Assembly: GCA_023389155.1 (NCBI GenBank)
Contig: JAEWEV010000035.1
Span: forward strand, 124,001 to 188,000
DNA length: 64,000 nt
Direction of reading: 5' to 3'
DNA from: Pseudomonadota bacterium
GTDB lineage: Bacteria; Pseudomonadota; Gammaproteobacteria; Burkholderiales; Burkholderiaceae_B
Shown here piece by piece: positions 17,211 to 25,930 of this stretch (position 1 is the first letter of the stretch; each line of letters begins with the position of its first letter). The notes beneath the pieces were generated by a model that made no database searches, had not been told where the DNA came from, and saw nothing but the letters and a program-made list of their open reading frames with translations. The position numbers were made by a program, and so were the translations under genes.

Positions 17211-18839
17211 TTATGGCTTGCGTGATGGGGGAGGTTCATTGCTGTCGGACTTGTTGCTTTCATTATCAGTACTATCGGGCATCGGACTATCGGGCGTCAG
17301 GGGATCGGACTCGCTGATATCAGACTGGGTATTAGCCATCTCCATCTTTCCCGCTTCCGACTGACCGGGATTCGCGTCACCCTTATCTGGATCGTCGCCG
17401 CGAGCCTCATTGTCATCGGACGGATGCTCGCCCATCCCGGATTCCTGCTCTTGCGTATCGCTGTCCTCACCTGTCATCGCCAGGTCCTCTTCGGCCACGC
17501 TATTGTCGACATCCGATCTTTGAGGAAGGTTCAGTTCGCTTATCGGATCCCCCGCCTGAATGATATCCAGAACCTTATTCATTGCCTCTGGATCGGACGA
17601 AATATCAATCGACTCATTCACACGCGGATCAAGCGCAGTGGCCACAGGCGAAGCCGGCACGTTGACCGACATCGGCACAAAGGGCTCGGGATCGACCTTG
17701 TACGTCCCCTTGACCTTCTCCTTGCGAACAAAAATGACAAGTGAAAAAGCAGCGAGGGAAGTATAAATATAGAACATATGTGCCCCGCCAATGTCCATCA
17801 GCTTACCGACCAGCAACGGTCCCAGGCTGGCACCGACCCCATAGGTCATGAGCAGCACGCCGCTCAGGCCAACCCGCAACGACGGATCGACGTGCTCGTT
17901 GGCAAAGGCGGTGGCTAGCGGATAAATGGTAAATTGCAGCACGCCGAAAATCGCCACCAGGACCAGCATGACGGGATACGGCAGATGCCAGTAACCGTAT
18001 AGTGGGATCGTCAGCAAGCCCAGCAACAGGGCGTTGAAGCGGATCATGTTCAGGCGGTAGATACGGTCGGAAAGCCAGCCCATTGGCCATTGCGACAGCA
18101 GGCCGGCCATCACGGAAACCGACAGGAACAGCGCTACCTGATCGGTATTCATGCCCTCCTTGCTCGCGTAGACCGGCCCCAGACCATAAAACGACCCGGT
18201 AATACTGCCCGCCACGAACAGGACAAACATGGACATGGGGACGAGGCGAACAAATATCTTCAGCTTGATCGGCGTATGGATCTGCAGGGCCGGGTGGCTG
18301 CGGCGGGTAATGGCGACAGGAATCAGACAGAGCGCCATGGACATCGCCACTACGTTAAGGGTGATCAAGTCTTCTGGCGAAAAAAACGATACCGTCATCT
18401 GCCCCACTACCAGGCCCATGCCGGACATCACCATATAGAAAGCGAAAACGCTGCCTCGCTGCTTCTGGTCTGCCTGATCGTTCAGCCAGCTTTCGAGCAC
18501 CATGTACTGGGTGACCATGGTGGCCCCCGTCAGAAACCGCAGGAAAACCCAAACCGGCAGCAGCGGTGTAATTGTCTGGGCCAGAACCAGAACAGTGACC
18601 ATGGCTGCCGAAATCGAATAGGCGCGGATATGGCCGACACGCTGCACCAGCTTGTGACCAAATCGCGCTCCCAGCACCTGACCAGTATAAAACGCGGCAA
18701 TCAGCAAACCGATCCAGACCTGGCTGACACCCTGATGCGTCAGATGCAGTGCAATGAAAGTGTTGTACAGCCCGGTACCCAGCGACATCAGCAGCGTCGC
18801 AAGATAAAGCGAGAAAAACGACAGGAAAAGGCTGATCAT
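17211..18839 (-). CDS. MFS transporter (YcaD-like) with a long acidic C-terminal tail
   Basis: Residues 1-380 form a twelve-helix major facilitator (YLATLLMSLGTGLYNTFIALHL, QWPMGWLSDRIYRLNMIRFN) most like the YcaD/UMF2 group. The substrate is unknown. The remaining ~155 residues are unusual: hydrophilic, very rich in Asp, Glu, Ser, Asn and Pro (SDISESDPLTPDSPMPDSTD) and probably disordered and cytoplasmic. Standard YcaD proteins stop near residue 385. The tail is in frame with normal-looking codons and ends 13 bases before a hairpin, so it is unlikely to be a frameshift artefact. Confidence 0.85.
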   Translation of the reverse strand: MISLFLSFFSLYLATLLMSLGTGLYNTFIALHLTHQGVSQVWIGLLIAAFYTGQVLGARFGHKLVQRVGHIRAYSISAAMVTVLVLAQTITPLLPVWVFLRFLTGATMVTQYMVLESWLNDQADQKQRGSVFAFYMVMSGMGLVVGQMTVSFFSPEDLITLNVVAMSMALCLIPVAITRRSHPALQIHTPIKLKIFVRLVPMSMFVLFVAGSITGSFYGLGPVYASKEGMNTDQVALFLSVSVMAGLLSQWPMGWLSDRIYRLNMIRFNALLLGLLTIPLYGYWHLPYPVMLVLVAIFGVLQFTIYPLATAFANEHVDPSLRVGLSGVLLMTYGVGASLGPLLVGKLMDIGGAHMFYIYTSLAAFSLVIFVRKEKVKGTYKVDPEPFVPMSVNVPASPVATALDPRVNESIDISSDPEAMNKVLDIIQAGDPISELNLPQRSDVDNSVAEEDLAMTGEDSDTQEQESGMGEHPSDDNEARGDDPDKGDANPGQSEAGKMEMANTQSDISESDPLTPDSPMPDSTDNESNKSDSNEPPPSRKP

Positions 18840-19016
18840 TCTGACCTGATGGAAAGAAACGAAGAAGAAAACAATATCGAAAATGCAATGAAACTGCCTG
18901 TTGCGAACGGGGCCTGCGTGAGCAGACCAATGACATTCGCAATAAAGGCAGCTTCAGAGACGGCCGGCACTTGTTATCCGGCCGCCGTATTTCATAAAAT
19001 TACAATGCTGGTGAAA

Positions 19017-19520
19017 TTACAACTGTGAAAGAATGGTTTCAGTACCGCTGATTTTATATTCGCCACCCTCTTCGACATTCAGCTGGCTGACCACACCATC
19101 GTCAAGCACGGCAGAATAACGGCGCGAACGTACGCCCAGACCTCTGGCGATCATATCCAGCTCCAGCCCAAGCTCTTTGGTCCAGGTGGCAGAACCATCG
19201 GCCAGAAGACGGATCGTGCCAGTCGCGCCCGTATCCCTGCCCCACGCACCCATGACAAACGCATCATTGACCGCGATACACCAGATTTCATCGACGCCCT
19301 TCGCCTTGATTTTTTCGGCATCGCGAATGAAATCGACCATATGCTTGGACGTACATGTTGGCGTGAACGCGCCGGGCACACCAAACAGGACAATTTTCTT
19401 GCCTTTTACCAGTTCAGACACCTTGAATGCCTGAGGGCCCGCGTCCTGACCGTTCTGGCCTTTTTCGATGAATTCTGTGAGCGTCCCTTCGGGCACCCGA
19501 TCTCCAATGCTGATTGTCAT
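19017..19520 (-). CDS. Peroxiredoxin, Prx5 (type II) family
   Basis: The 167-residue thiol peroxidase reduces hydrogen peroxide and organic peroxides. The peroxidatic cysteine is C56 in VPGAFTPTCTSKH, a hallmark of Prx5; WCIAVNDAFVMGAWG is also typical. The frame is open much further upstream (to 19817), but the ATG at 19520 is preceded by GGGAG and begins the conserved MTISIGDRVPEGTL. No C-terminal glutaredoxin domain is fused. It is divergent from the moa operon. Confidence 0.93.
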   Translation of the reverse strand: MTISIGDRVPEGTLTEFIEKGQNGQDAGPQAFKVSELVKGKKIVLFGVPGAFTPTCTSKHMVDFIRDAEKIKAKGVDEIWCIAVNDAFVMGAWGRDTGATGTIRLLADGSATWTKELGLELDMIARGLGVRSRRYSAVLDDGVVSQLNVEEGGEYKISGTETILSQL

Positions 19521-19680
19521 AGCAACTCCCGTCTCATTAAGAAAAACCTTAGCGGCTAGTGTACCACCTGGCCTTGCCGGAATGGACAATTCCCCCGCGC
19601 CACGAACGTCCATTCGCATACGCCGTGACCACACCATAACATCGCCACATGACACAAATGTGTGCGCCCCCATCCGGGTT

Positions 19681-19709
19681 TTCACAACCGGCTCAAATAC
19701 AGGTATAGT
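19681..19709 (+). promoter_or_regulatory. Predicted sigma-70 promoter for the moaC operon
   Basis: TTCACA at 19681-19686 and TATAGT at 19704-19709 have an ideal 17-base spacer. Transcription would start near 19716, leaving about 115 bases of leader before moaC. No alternative as good was seen in the 19521-19828 gap. Confidence 0.5.
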
Positions 19710-19737
19710 TATTGAGTACAGCAAAACGTTGGCTGCC

Positions 19738-19781
19738 GTAGTGGCCGGCCTGAAACACAGACCGCGTGTGCCCGCCACTAC
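19738..19781 (+). promoter_or_regulatory. Structured leader upstream of moaC
   Basis: A perfect eight-base-pair stem GTAGTGGC/GCCACTAC encloses an inner ACAC/GTGT hairpin in the predicted 5' leader. moa operons in other proteobacteria can carry a Moco RNA motif, but the conserved bases of that motif as I recall them are not evident here. Confidence 0.35.
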
Positions 19782-19828
19782 ACTGAACTCCGATATCCGA
19801 TTTGAATGCGCGGTCAAAAAACTGCCTG

Positions 19829-20362
19829 ATGCACATGAAAAATACTCCTGTTACTACCCATAACCCGGCCGAAGACGAGGCCAGCGCCCCCGTTCTGAGT
19901 CATCTGGATGAGTCCGGTCAGGTTCGCATGGTAGACGTCCTGGGTAAAACGGCAAGCGCACGTACAGCCATTGCGCGCAGCGTGGTGCGAATGACCCGGA
20001 AATCCTACGCCGCGCTCAATGCCGCAGAAAACAGTAAGGGCGAAGTGCTCAATACCGCAAGCGTTGCCGGTGTGCTGGCTGCCAAACGCTGTGCCGAGCT
20101 GATTCCCATGTGCCACAGCCTGCCGCTTACGTTTGCCGGCATAAACTTTACACTGGATGAAGCGACACACTGTGTCACTATCGAAGCCACCTGCCGCAGC
20201 GACTACAAAACCGGCGTCGAAATGGAAGCCCTTACCGCCTGCTCGATTGCAGCCCTGACCATTTACGACATGTGCAAGGCCGCCGACAAAGGCATCGTTA
20301 TTGAAAATACCCGGCTTGTGTACAAGTCGGGGGGTAAAAGCGGAGAATGGCGCGGTGATTGA
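19829..20362 (+). CDS. moaC: Cyclic pyranopterin monophosphate synthase
   Basis: MoaC converts the MoaA product to cyclic pyranopterin monophosphate, the first stable molybdopterin intermediate. Conserved stretches include MVDVLGKTASARTAIA, KGEVLNTASVAGVLAAKR, ELIPMCHSLPL and the catalytic lysine region CRSDYKTGVEMEALTACSIA. Three in-frame ATGs (19802, 19829, 19835) lie before the conserved part and none has a clear Shine-Dalgarno, so the exact start is uncertain. It is the first gene of moaC-moaD-moaE-moaB-moeA; moaD starts eight bases inside its end. Confidence 0.93.
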   Translation: MHMKNTPVTTHNPAEDEASAPVLSHLDESGQVRMVDVLGKTASARTAIARSVVRMTRKSYAALNAAENSKGEVLNTASVAGVLAAKRCAELIPMCHSLPLTFAGINFTLDEATHCVTIEATCRSDYKTGVEMEALTACSIAALTIYDMCKAADKGIVIENTRLVYKSGGKSGEWRGD

Positions 20363-20594
20363 TATTCTTTATTTTGCGCGAATTGCCGAACTGACCGGCA
20401 AAAGAACCGAACAGATGAATCTGGCTAAGCCGCTGACCGTGACTCAATGGCTGGCGCAATTGAACGACATCTACCCGGCACTCAGGGATGTTGGCGTTCT
20501 GAAGGTGGCTATCAATAAAAAACATGCCTCTCCCGATACACTGCTTCAGGACGGAGACGAAGTCGCCATTTTTGAACCCGTGACCGGAGGTTGA
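20355..20594 (+). CDS. moaD: Molybdopterin synthase small subunit
   Basis: This 79-residue ubiquitin-fold sulfur carrier carries sulfur as a thiocarboxylate on its C-terminal Gly-Gly (EPVTGG) for MoaE. The conserved start IDILYFARIAELTG fixes the frame. The start is a GTG at 20355 overlapping the end of moaC, with GGAG ten bases upstream; no ATG precedes the conserved region in a sensible place. Activation normally needs MoeB, which is not encoded nearby. Confidence 0.92.
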   Translation: MIDILYFARIAELTGKRTEQMNLAKPLTVTQWLAQLNDIYPALRDVGVLKVAINKKHASPDTLLQDGDEVAIFEPVTGG

Positions 20595-20609
20595 TATGCG
20601 GAGGTTAAT

Positions 20610-21113
20610 ATGATTACCGTACAGCAGGCCGATTTCGATGCCGGTGTTCTCATCCGTCAATTGCATGAGCGCTCCCAGGGGCGAGCCGGCGCCGTCGCTT
20701 CCTTCGTTGGCTATGTGCGCGATTACTCCGCGACGCAACCCACGCAGGAACTGTTTCTTGAACACTACCCGGGTATGTGCGAACAGGAGATCGCTGACAT
20801 TGTCTGCGAGGCCGAACAGAGATGGGATGTGATTGACAGCACGATTACACATCGCATTGGTGCCCTGTCACGCCAGGACCAGATTGTTTTCGTTGGCGTC
20901 GCCAGTGCGCACCGCGGTGATGCCTTTCATGCCTGCGAGTACATCATGGACGCGCTTAAAACCCGCGCGCCTTTCTGGAAGCGGGAGACGCTGGAAGATG
21001 GCAGCGCATTCTGGGTCGAAGCACGCAGCAGCGACCAGGACAGCCTGGAAAAATGGAAAAGCGCGGATGGCAATGGCGATCCGGAAAAATCGCAAGAGGA
21101 AGTACAGGAATGA
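20610..21113 (+). CDS. moaE: Molybdopterin synthase catalytic subunit
   Basis: MoaE uses sulfur from MoaD to turn cyclic pyranopterin into molybdopterin. The 167-residue protein shows GAVASFVGYVRD, LFLEHYPGMCEQEI, HRIGALSRQDQIVFVGVASAHR and the catalytic lysine region ALKTRAPFWKRE. The last ~25 residues are a charged extension beyond the usual MoaE end. The gene follows moaD by 15 bases and overlaps moaB by four (ATGA). Confidence 0.95.
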   Translation: MITVQQADFDAGVLIRQLHERSQGRAGAVASFVGYVRDYSATQPTQELFLEHYPGMCEQEIADIVCEAEQRWDVIDSTITHRIGALSRQDQIVFVGVASAHRGDAFHACEYIMDALKTRAPFWKRETLEDGSAFWVEARSSDQDSLEKWKSADGNGDPEKSQEEVQE

Positions 21114-21634
21114 AATCACTGACAGAAAACGACAGCAGGGTCGCCTTGCGGATTGCCGTTATGACGATCCACGACACGCGCACGCCGGACACAGACAGTT
21201 CAGGACGTTATCTGATTCAGGCTATTGAAGACAGCGGGCACATTGTTGCGGGACAGGCGATCTGCCCCGACAATCGCTATGCCATCCGCAAGCACTTGTC
21301 CGACTGGATTCTGAGCGACGATGTACACGCTATCATTACCAACGGCGGTACCGGCATGCGCGACAAGAATTCCACCATCGCAGCCGTGACCCCGCTGCTT
21401 GATGCCGAAATCGCCGGCTTCGGCGAACTGTTTCGCGCCTATTCCTTTGCCGACATCGGCTCTTCGGGGCTGCAATCAAACGCCCTGGGCGGCAAGGCAA
21501 ACAACACGCTCATTTTCTGCCTGCCCGGCTCTACCGGTGCCTGCAGGCTTGGCTGGGAGAAAATCCTGCGTGAGCAGTTCGACAGCCATCACCAGCCCTG
21601 CAATTTTGCCTCGGCCTACGCCCGACGCGACTGA
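21110..21634 (+). CDS. moaB: Molybdenum cofactor biosynthesis protein B (MoaB/MogA family)
   Basis: This 174-residue adenylyltransferase-fold protein is thought to adenylylate molybdopterin before molybdate insertion by MoeA. The motif TNGGTGMRDKNSTI is the nucleotide site, and the ending LPGSTGACRLGWEKIL is typical of MoaB. The start is the ATG at 21110, overlapping the moaE stop as ATGA and preceded by an AGGAA element; an open frame upstream lies within moaE and is not used. Confidence 0.92.
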   Translation: MKSLTENDSRVALRIAVMTIHDTRTPDTDSSGRYLIQAIEDSGHIVAGQAICPDNRYAIRKHLSDWILSDDVHAIITNGGTGMRDKNSTIAAVTPLLDAEIAGFGELFRAYSFADIGSSGLQSNALGGKANNTLIFCLPGSTGACRLGWEKILREQFDSHHQPCNFASAYARRD

Positions 21635-21669
21635 TTCTGACTGCATTAAAAAAACGACAGGAAAAACCC

Positions 21670-22878
21670 ATGCTTGATTTTGATACCGCCCAACAGCAAC
21701 TGCTGGAACTGCCCGTTGCCGACATCCCGGTAGAGACCATCAGCCTGCAGCACGCTTACGGTCGTGTTCTTGCACAGGACGTGGTGGCCACACTCGACAT
21801 GCCGTCTGCCGATAACAGTTCGATGGATGGCTATGCCTTACGCCTGGAAGATTTTGCTGCGGACACGGCGCTACCTGTGCAACAGCGCGTGTTTGCAGGG
21901 GAAGCGCCGCAGGCACAGCAACCCGGAAAAATCTCACGTATTTTCACTGGCAGCCTCATTCCTGACGGTGCGGACACGGTTGTCATACAGGAAGTCTGCG
22001 TTGAAGATAACGGCCTGGTTACCATCAAAGAAGCCCCCGTCAAAGGACAGAACATCCGCCGTCAGGGAGAAGACACGCGCAAGGGCAGCGTATTGCTTGA
22101 GAAAGGAACGGTGCTTGGCGCCGCAGAGGTCGGCCTGATTGCTACGCAGGGAATTGAAAATCTGTCCGTCTATCGTCAGCTCAAAGTGGGCATTCTTACT
22201 ACAGGCGATGAGCTGGTGCCGGTAGGTCAGCAGCGACAGTCATCACAGATTTTCAATTCCAACGCGCCCATGCTGACCGCCCTGTTCCACACACTGGGTG
22301 CCCAGGTGGCGCATGTGTTGCATGCAGTGGATGAGCTGGATGCCACACGGCAGGCACTACAGACTCTTTTTGAGGATTGTGATCTGGTCATCAGCGTTGG
22401 GGGCGTCTCAGTCGGAGAGAAGGATCTGGTCAAACCGGCGCTGGAAGCGCTGGGAGCCAGCCTGGACTTCTGGAAAGTGCGCATGAAACCAGGCAAACCG
22501 GTAGCCCTGGCCAGCGTGAATAATACACCTGTCATCTGCCTGCCGGGCAATCCGGTATCTGCCTACACGGTACTTGCGGTACTGGTGTCGCCTCTGATCC
22601 GCAAGCTGCAGGGTCGCAAGGCATGCCTGCCCGCGCGGTTCCAGGCCATCCTGCAAACCGATAGGGTTTTCAATGAAACCCGGGATGAGTTTCTGCGTGT
22701 CCGTGTCACGCAGGACGAAGCTACAGGCCAGTTCATGGCTGAACCTTACGATCGCCAGGGATCCGGCATGAGTTCTTCCCTGCCCTGGGCCAATGCCTTT
22801 GCGCGAGTACCCGCCGTACAGAAATATACGGGGGGCGATCGTGTGTGGATATATCCCAAGCACGAATGGATTCGCTAG
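21670..22878 (+). CDS. moeA: Molybdopterin molybdenumtransferase
   Basis: MoeA inserts molybdate into adenylylated molybdopterin. The 402-residue protein shows the domain order of the family: N-terminal MPSADNSSMDGYAL, FTGSLIPDGADTVV, the MogA-like domain LTTGDELV...SVGGVSVGEKDLV, and KPGKPVALA...CLPGNPVSA before the C-terminal barrel. It is the last gene of the rightward moa operon, 35 bases after moaB, and is convergent with mobA. Confidence 0.96.
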   Translation: MLDFDTAQQQLLELPVADIPVETISLQHAYGRVLAQDVVATLDMPSADNSSMDGYALRLEDFAADTALPVQQRVFAGEAPQAQQPGKISRIFTGSLIPDGADTVVIQEVCVEDNGLVTIKEAPVKGQNIRRQGEDTRKGSVLLEKGTVLGAAEVGLIATQGIENLSVYRQLKVGILTTGDELVPVGQQRQSSQIFNSNAPMLTALFHTLGAQVAHVLHAVDELDATRQALQTLFEDCDLVISVGGVSVGEKDLVKPALEALGASLDFWKVRMKPGKPVALASVNNTPVICLPGNPVSAYTVLAVLVSPLIRKLQGRKACLPARFQAILQTDRVFNETRDEFLRVRVTQDEATGQFMAEPYDRQGSGMSSSLPWANAFARVPAVQKYTGGDRVWIYPKHEWIR

Positions 22879-23037
22879 CAACAGATGGGATACGCATCGC
22901 CTGCTGACCCAGCGAGAGTCTGGCGCCGACAGGCGTTGTACAAAAAAGGTGGCCATCAGCAGTTGCGCTTAAATGCAACTGTTCACTCATCGCATTGCTG
23001 ACTGTAAGCATTCTGCGCCGGCGCCTGCCCGGGTATA

Positions 23038-23670
23038 TCACTGTAGCGGCGGCACAAGGCCCTGGGCGCGTATCAGTTCTTCCTGTGTGTTCACATTAAG
23101 AAAGGCGTCAGCGTCATCAAACAACACGCGGACCGCCTGAAGGGATTCCAGCCAGGGAAGAACGGCACGCCGACCACTGTGCAAATACCCGGGTAATGTC
23201 GCCAGCACCTCGGCATGCATCAGCAGACACACCGAATGATCCCGCGCTCCCGCATGAGCAAAAGCAATCTGACCACCCTGACTCATCAGCGCGTCGTACA
23301 GCCGCTTCACATACCCAGCGGGCAACGCTGGCATATCACAACCGGCAACCACCAACCATGGCGTTGACACATGAGACGCTGCGGCCAGCACGCCCGCCAG
23401 GGGGCCCTGACTCTCACCAATTCCAGGATCATCAGAAACCACCACGCCATACTCCCGATAGCGATCCTGATGCTGGTTGGCGCTGATCAGCACATGATCG
23501 GCATGAGGTGTCAGCACTCGCAGCACAAACTCGATCAGAGGACGTCCGTGCAGCGTGACCAGCCCCTTGTCCAGTCCACCCAGTCTTCTGCCCTGCCCGC
23601 CAGCAAGTATCAGCGCAGTCAAATCCTGGGCCAACAGCGGTGCAGAAGACCCTGCAGCAGTCATCATCAC
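23038..23670 (-). CDS. mobA: Molybdenum cofactor guanylyltransferase
   Basis: MobA joins GMP to Mo-molybdopterin to form the bis-MGD cofactor needed by formate dehydrogenase. The nucleotide-binding start is LILAGGQGRRLGGLDKGLV, followed by VVAGCDMPALP and a NVNTQEEL end. Of 210 residues, the first ~14 precede the fold. Its start overlaps the moaA stop by four bases, so it is the third gene of the leftward regulator-moaA-mobA operon. The adjacent fds operon is its likely client. Confidence 0.93.
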   Translation of the reverse strand: MMMTAAGSSAPLLAQDLTALILAGGQGRRLGGLDKGLVTLHGRPLIEFVLRVLTPHADHVLISANQHQDRYREYGVVVSDDPGIGESQGPLAGVLAAASHVSTPWLVVAGCDMPALPAGYVKRLYDALMSQGGQIAFAHAGARDHSVCLLMHAEVLATLPGYLHSGRRAVLPWLESLQAVRVLFDDADAFLNVNTQEELIRAQGLVPPLQ

Positions 23671-24767
23671 CCCCCGATATAACTCATTTCGATTTTTTCC
23701 CGTGTACCACGAAGCTGATCGCGCAATTCAGAATACCGATCTGTCCTGCCGGTCCAGATGCCGGCGATGGCACAGCCGATAGCGTGATCGGACGAGGCAG
23801 AGGAACGCAATAGCGCACGCAGGTCATGTCCCTGATCGGCAAACAGACAGGTATAGAGTTTGCCTTCCGGCGACATTCTCAAGCGTGTACAGTCTCCGCA
23901 AAAAGCATGAGTCACACTTGTAATAAGGCCAATTTCGCCTCCGCCATCCGCGTAACGCCAGCGTCTGGCTACTTCTCCCGGATAGTTGGCATGCACGGGC
24001 TGCAGGTCAAATTTCGACTGCAATATTTGCAGGATATCTCGACCGCTTAACACATCTGTCATATCCCAGTGATTGGTTACGCCAACATCCATAAACTCTA
24101 TGAATCGCAGAATATGTCCGCTGTGGCGAAAATGCTCAGCCATCGGCAGTATCTGATGATCGTTGACTCCTTTTTTCACGACCATGTTGATCTTGATCGG
24201 TGCTATTCCTGCCCGGCTTGCCGCCTCGATGCCCGCAAGGATCTGATCCACGTGAATACGGCTATCACTCATTTTCTGGAACAGTTCCGGATCCAATGCG
24301 TCCAGACTCACCGTGATCCGCTGCAGCCCCGCATCCCGCAGTGGCGCGGCCAGACGCTCAAGCAGTGTCGCATTGGTTGTCAGGGCAATATCCAGCGGCC
24401 TGTCATCCAGATCGCGAATCTGCGAGAGCATGGCGATCAGCCGCGGCATCTCTTTGCGCAACAGCGGCTCGCCACCCGTGATGCGCAATTTATTGACGCC
24501 CAGTCCGGCAAAAATGCGCGCGGTGCGGGCGATTTCTTCAAAACTCAGAATTTGGCTGTGCGGCAAAAAGGAGTGATCACTGCCAAACTCTTCCCGTGGC
24601 ATGCAGTAGGAACAACGAAAATTGCATCGGTCCGTAATGGAGATGCGCAGATCCCGCAAGGCGCGCCCATGCTGGTCCACCACCGGGCGACCAGGGACGT
24701 AATCAGCTTGGGGCAAGGGTTTTGCCGTGTCTCTTCGAATATCGGATATCGGAATAATTTTAGTCAT
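23667..24767 (-). CDS. moaA: GTP 3',8-cyclase
   Basis: MoaA is a radical SAM enzyme that rearranges GTP in the first step of molybdopterin synthesis. The N-terminal SAM cluster is C48, C52 and C55 (RCNFRCSYCMP); the C-terminal substrate cluster includes CGDCTRLRMSPEGKLYTC; the functional C-terminal Gly-Gly (SYIGG) is intact. GVNKLRITGGEPLLRK is also diagnostic. The 366-residue frame begins inside the last codons of the upstream regulator gene and overlaps mobA, a tight three-gene operon. Confidence 0.96.
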   Translation of the reverse strand: MTKIIPISDIRRDTAKPLPQADYVPGRPVVDQHGRALRDLRISITDRCNFRCSYCMPREEFGSDHSFLPHSQILSFEEIARTARIFAGLGVNKLRITGGEPLLRKEMPRLIAMLSQIRDLDDRPLDIALTTNATLLERLAAPLRDAGLQRITVSLDALDPELFQKMSDSRIHVDQILAGIEAASRAGIAPIKINMVVKKGVNDHQILPMAEHFRHSGHILRFIEFMDVGVTNHWDMTDVLSGRDILQILQSKFDLQPVHANYPGEVARRWRYADGGGEIGLITSVTHAFCGDCTRLRMSPEGKLYTCLFADQGHDLRALLRSSASSDHAIGCAIAGIWTGRTDRYSELRDQLRGTREKIEMSYIGG

Positions 24768-25836
24768 GGAAGGCTTCGCCTACAGTCTGGATTTTGCCAG
24801 TCTCCCCTGCATCATACCCCACCAGTTGGCCCAGGAATTCCAGATATTCGTTACTGCGCATGAAATGGATGAATTTTTCCACATTGATCTGCTGCAAACT
24901 ATTTCGATTCAGGGCAAAGAAATAACGTTCCCGTACCAGCGGAATAAATTCCATGCCGAATCGATGCGCTGCCGTCTGCACCCCGATCCCGACGTCAGCC
25001 ATGCCACTTGCAATATGTGCTGCAATGGCCATGTGGGTGAACTCACTGTCTTCAAACCCGCTGACTGCAGAGGTCGGAATATTTTCTTCCTCAAGCATGA
25101 GACCGATAAGAAATCGTGTGCTTGATCCGGGTTGCCGATTGACAAAGCGCACGTCGTCGCGGGCCAGATCGCGGACCGAAAGGATGCCTTTGGGATTCCC
25201 AGGCTTTACAAACAGCCCTGTGTTACGAACGGCCAGATGAATCAGTAAATGCGTCTCACTATTGAGCCAGGGTGAATAGCGCTCAAGAATAGGCTTCTCG
25301 AATTTGCCAATGGGGACCTGGAATCCAGCCAGCTCACATTCATTCTGCTCCAGCGCGGCCAGTGCCTCTATGGCGGTCCGATAGCGCAACTCAAGAATCG
25401 GACCAGGCGTATTCATGCGCTGCGTCAAACCCTCTACCGCAAAACCATGGCTTGCATGCAGTCGAATGTTTGGCGTATGTTCGGGAATCAGCTTCTCCAG
25501 TTCTTCCTGGGACTCCGATGCGAGGCTTTCGAGGGTGGGCGAGAGTCTTGCCTGGATGCGGCGGTTGGCCCACACCAGACGCCGGGCAAATTCGGACAGC
25601 TCCGTACCCTTGCGCCGTTTGGTAATAAGCAGTGGAACACCAAAGACTTCCTCGAACTGACGCAGAACGCCCCAGGCGTGTCGATACGAGTGCCCACAGG
25701 TTTCACTGGCGGCAACAATATTGCCGCTGACATCAATTTCTGCCAGCAATCCCAGCAACATGGATAGCGAGAGGGTCTTGCCGTCACGCGTATCAATGGT
25801 CCACTCGGGGTTGATCCGGATGGAAAAGGGGTACAT
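24760..25836 (-). CDS. ModE-like regulator with a periplasmic-binding-protein-type sensor domain (possible FdsR)
   Basis: The protein has an N-terminal LysR/ModE-like winged helix (SYRHAWGVLRQFEEVFGVPL, KGTELSEFARRLVWANRRI) followed by about 220 residues resembling a periplasmic substrate-binding fold (RFVNRQPGSSTRFLIGLMLEEE). The frame extends to 25911, but the ATG at 25836 has AGGAG upstream and starts the conserved part, giving 358 residues. It is divergent from fdsG, where other species carry the formate dehydrogenase regulator FdsR, and cotranscribed with moaA-mobA. Formate, molybdate or a related anion are possible signals (inferred). Confidence 0.78.
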   Translation of the reverse strand: MYPFSIRINPEWTIDTRDGKTLSLSMLLGLLAEIDVSGNIVAASETCGHSYRHAWGVLRQFEEVFGVPLLITKRRKGTELSEFARRLVWANRRIQARLSPTLESLASESQEELEKLIPEHTPNIRLHASHGFAVEGLTQRMNTPGPILELRYRTAIEALAALEQNECELAGFQVPIGKFEKPILERYSPWLNSETHLLIHLAVRNTGLFVKPGNPKGILSVRDLARDDVRFVNRQPGSSTRFLIGLMLEEENIPTSAVSGFEDSEFTHMAIAAHIASGMADVGIGVQTAAHRFGMEFIPLVRERYFFALNRNSLQQINVEKFIHFMRSNEYLEFLGQLVGYDAGETGKIQTVGEAFHD

Positions 25837-25930
25837 GGCGTTTCTCCTTTGATTTGCAGACATCACAGATGTCTGATGTTGCCTGTGTACTGCTGAATCT
25901 TGTCTGAACACGTCTTTCTATATGGTCTTT

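Noticed and set aside
18090..19028. A 312-codon frame opposite the MFS carrier
   Set aside because: It mirrors the membrane helices of a well-supported gene; its Gln/His-rich product is typical of antisense reading.
19738..19781. Calling the moaC leader a Moco riboswitch outright
   Set aside because: The conserved core of that RNA class could not be recognised; only a generic stem is visible.
24069..24863. A 264-codon frame opposite moaA
   Set aside because: moaA is certain from its iron-sulfur cluster motifs; the antisense product has no recognisable domain.
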